NCBI RefSeq assembly: GCF_004358205.1
Contig: NZ_SMYO01000038.1
Location: 1-12,732 of the forward strand
Length of the DNA stretch: 12,732 nt
Origin: Bacillus salipaludis
Lineage (GTDB): Bacteria; Bacillota; Bacilli; Bacillales_B; DSM-18226
Direction of reading: 5' to 3'
Under the pieces are notes generated by a model. It was not told the DNA's origin and searched no databases. It was given only the letters and a program-made list of their open reading frames with translations. Shown here piece after piece: positions 11,205 through 12,732 of this stretch; the first letter of the stretch is position 1; each line of letters opens with the position of its first letter. A program made the position numbers and the translations under genes.

Positions 11205-11792
11205 ATGGCGGAACAAGAAATCATTGATTTACCCTTAGGAACAAAAGAGATCGCGGATACATTAAAGATTTCAGAAAGCGTAGTCCGGAAATATGCGCTG
11301 GCTTTAGAAAAAGCCGGTTATGAATTTGAAAAAAGCGGCACCGCTCGATTGTTCAAACACCATGATGTTGAGACGTTCCGGATGATTAATAAACTAACAG
11401 AAAATAGTAAATTAAACGTAGAACATGCTGTAGCCGTAGTGATGACACGCAACACGCAGACAACATCCAGTGTGGCGGGTGCAAATGCAGTCGTACCAAC
11501 GGATCAAGAAATTACAAATCAGCACAATAGCGCGCTATTGGCGGTTGGGAATCAACTGAAAATGCAGCAGGATTTAATCAATTCATTGGTGGAAGCAATC
11601 ACAATTCAAAGGGATGAGTCAGACAAGCGTCATACTGAACTAATAGGGAAAATTGAAAAACAAGAGCAGGTCAATAAAGATTTAAACGATAAATTAAGCA
11701 TGGCAGTTGACTTGATCCAAAAACTCGATGGTAAGGTTGATAAAATCGAAGAAAACGAAAAAAGAGGCTTTTTCAAGCGGTTATTCGGATAA
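11205..11792 (+). CDS. MerR-headed coiled-coil protein, RacA-like, probable plasmid segregation factor, 195 aa
   Basis: Residues about 10-62 form a MerR-type helix-turn-helix (LGTKEIADTLKISESVVRKY, then YEFEKSG and DVETFRMINKL). A Thr/Ala/Asn-rich linker (about 80-105) leads to a long coiled coil (about 110-187), and the protein ends in the amphipathic, basic segment RGFFKRLFG. This order of DNA-binding head, coiled coil and short hydrophobic/basic tip is that of RacA, which anchors the B. subtilis chromosome to the cell pole, and of DUF3967-type plasmid proteins. I infer that it tethers the plasmid to membrane or partner proteins for stable inheritance. AGGTGA precedes ATG 11205. No ParA-type ATPase is encoded in the window. 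A transcription regulator is the alternative. Confidence 0.7.
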   Translation: MAEQEIIDLPLGTKEIADTLKISESVVRKYALALEKAGYEFEKSGTARLFKHHDVETFRMINKLTENSKLNVEHAVAVVMTRNTQTTSSVAGANAVVPTDQEITNQHNSALLAVGNQLKMQQDLINSLVEAITIQRDESDKRHTELIGKIEKQEQVNKDLNDKLSMAVDLIQKLDGKVDKIEENEKRGFFKRLFG

Positions 11793-11870
11793 AAAAGAAG
11801 CGATATAAAAAGGTATTTCTTCAAATTTCCTTATTTTATGATAAATTGGTTTTAGGACAAAAAGGGTATC

Positions 11871-11892
11871 CATTTGTTTATAAATACAAATG
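11871..11892. promoter_or_regulatory. Palindrome before the toxin gene
   Basis: CATTTGT and ACAAATG (7-bp arms, 8 bases apart) surround TTATAAAT, which contains a -10-like TATAAA. No good -35 is seen. It lies just before the AAGGAG ribosome site and could be an operator or an mRNA hairpin limiting toxin expression. Confidence 0.45.
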
Positions 11893-11908
11893 TTAAGGAG
11901 AGAATGGT

Positions 11909-12526
11909 TTGGCTAAACCGATTAGAAAAAAAAAATATTCAAATCCAATTACGAATAACCGATTATTTAGAGTATTGGTTAAACAAGCAATTGCTATTCG
12001 TTCCATTAAGCAAAAGAATCAACATTTAGTTGAAGAGTGGCTACGAAAATTTGCTGATTTTATTTATGCTGAAGATAATAAACATTTTGAACCGGCAAAG
12101 CTGGGGAAATATAAAGCTGGAGATATTATCTTTGCTGAATTTGGTTATAACGTTGGTTCAGAATTTGGTGGTAGTCATTATGCAGTTGTTATTGAAAACA
12201 GCCCATTAAACGCAAAAATGATTATGGTTGTTCCTCTTTCGTCATTAGAACCATCGCAGTCGGAAGAAGATGTACACCCAAATGATGCATATCTAGGAGA
12301 ATTGCCACAACTAAATAAAATTGCCCACAGTGCTGAAGGTACAAAAAGCTTTGCAGTAATTAACCAAACAAGAGCAATAGCAAAGCAAAGAATTATTGCA
12401 CCAGTAAACAAGTATCATAAACGAATTTTTATAGACGGACCATTATTAGGTCTAATTTATGATAAATTTAAAACAAGATACACAACACAAGGTTTAAAAC
12501 GTATAAATAAACCAGAAGAGGAATAA
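11909..12526 (+). CDS. PemK/MazF-family toxin (putative endoribonuclease) with N-terminal extension, 205 aa
   Basis: The start is TTG 11909, eight bases after AAGGAG; an out-of-frame ATG at 11904 is too close to the ribosome site. Residues about 66-175 form a PemK/MazF domain: KYKAGDIIFAEFG, GSEFGGSHYAVVIEN (83-97), VVPLSS (107-112), INQTRAI (150-156). Where MazF has GxRPxVV with an arginine, this protein has His90-Tyr, so catalysis may differ. The first 65 residues are basic and helical, an extension absent from 111-residue MazF. Toxins of this fold cut RNA and are held by an antitoxin, yet no antitoxin protein adjoins it. Beginning 55 bp after its stop is the promoter of the tandem-hairpin RNA, a candidate partner. 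The upstream neighbour is the RacA-like gene, 116 bp away, and readthrough could drive expression. Confidence 0.82.
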   Translation: MAKPIRKKKYSNPITNNRLFRVLVKQAIAIRSIKQKNQHLVEEWLRKFADFIYAEDNKHFEPAKLGKYKAGDIIFAEFGYNVGSEFGGSHYAVVIENSPLNAKMIMVVPLSSLEPSQSEEDVHPNDAYLGELPQLNKIAHSAEGTKSFAVINQTRAIAKQRIIAPVNKYHKRIFIDGPLLGLIYDKFKTRYTTQGLKRINKPEEE

Positions 12527-12552
12527 CGTTAATAAAGTAAGGGAATATTTTA

Positions 12553-12583
12553 AACAAAAGGGTTTATTAAATAACCTTTTGTT
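12553..12583 (+). terminator. Hairpin ending the toxin gene, overlapping the RNA promoter
   Basis: AACAAAAGG (12554-12562) pairs with CCTTTTGTT (12575-12583), with additional inner pairing around a TATTAA loop. The right arm is T-rich and its last two bases are the first bases of the TTGACA -35 of the following RNA. Toxin termination and RNA initiation are thus physically interlocked. Confidence 0.55.
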
Positions 12584-12732
12584 GACATTAAGTCAAGAGT
12601 GATATATAATAACTAAAGTAAATTAACAATCCAGTCTCATTGCGAGGCAGTAAAATATCCAGTCTCATTGCGAGACAGTAAATAAATCGAAAAAAGAGGT
12701 TACCTTAAATTTAGGGTAACCTCTTTTCGTTT
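12584..12732. repeat. Terminal redundancy, right copy (tandem-hairpin RNA repeated)
   Basis: Exact copy of 1-149. It includes the -10 (12605-12610), both 28-bp repeats (12629-12684) and the terminator stem (12692-12727). It represents the same locus as the left copy on the circular molecule. Confidence 0.9.

Noticed and set aside
11904..12029. Overlapping 41-codon ORF from ATG 11904 as an antitoxin
   Set aside because: The ATG is only three bases from the AAGGAG, lies inside the toxin gene in another frame and encodes no recognisable antitoxin fold.

Overview
The first and last 149 bases of the window are identical (1-149 = 12584-12732). The window is therefore most simply a complete circular plasmid of about 12,583 bp, written linearly with its junction duplicated. 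Low G+C, AGGAGG ribosome sites, frequent TTG/GTG starts, sigma-A promoters, a MobV relaxase gene with its oriT and a RacA-like protein point to a Bacillus-type Firmicute. No gene was matched to a database; all family names come from reading motifs.

Backbone (about 7.2-11.8 kb): a ribbon-helix-helix regulator with octamer and palindromic operators (7.2-7.7 kb); a 44-residue zinc-ribbon protein (7749-7883, minus); a probable winged-helix replication initiator (8272-9060) whose leader carries an overlapping antisense RNA and a strong attenuator terminator; a MobV relaxase gene broken by one ochre codon (9290-10378, minus); a long imperfect hairpin resembling a single-strand origin (10413-10565); the oriT (10742-10783) followed by an array of near back-to-back hairpins; and a MerR-headed coiled-coil protein resembling RacA (11205-11792).

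Toxin/RNA region (11.9 kb through the junction to 0.15 kb): a PemK/MazF-family toxin with no adjacent antitoxin protein. Beginning 55 bp after its stop codon is a consensus promoter (TTGACA-17-TATAAT) for a roughly 110-nt RNA made of two tandem 28-nt hairpin repeats and a terminator. This may be an unusual toxin/RNA-antitoxin pair.

Recombination region (0.17-2.6 kb): a minimal tyrosine recombinase (2038-2604) and three 28-bp sites built as 11-bp arm, 6-bp centre, 11-bp arm. Two flank the recombinase promoter. The third lies 1.7 kb away, beyond two minus-strand genes for a lipoprotein and a secreted protein, which may therefore form a cassette.

Cargo (2.67-7.2 kb), the most interesting part: a minus-strand operon encodes, in order, a 43-residue candidate precursor peptide, an HExxH peptide-modification protein, a cysteine-rich DUF3109/YkgJ-like protein and a luciferase-like flavin monooxygenase. 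A divergent MFS exporter has a possible translational-attenuation leader. I read it as a compact RiPP (ribosomally made, post-translationally modified peptide) cluster with no radical-SAM enzyme, lanthionine synthetase or YcaO. The product and the function of each enzyme are inferences.
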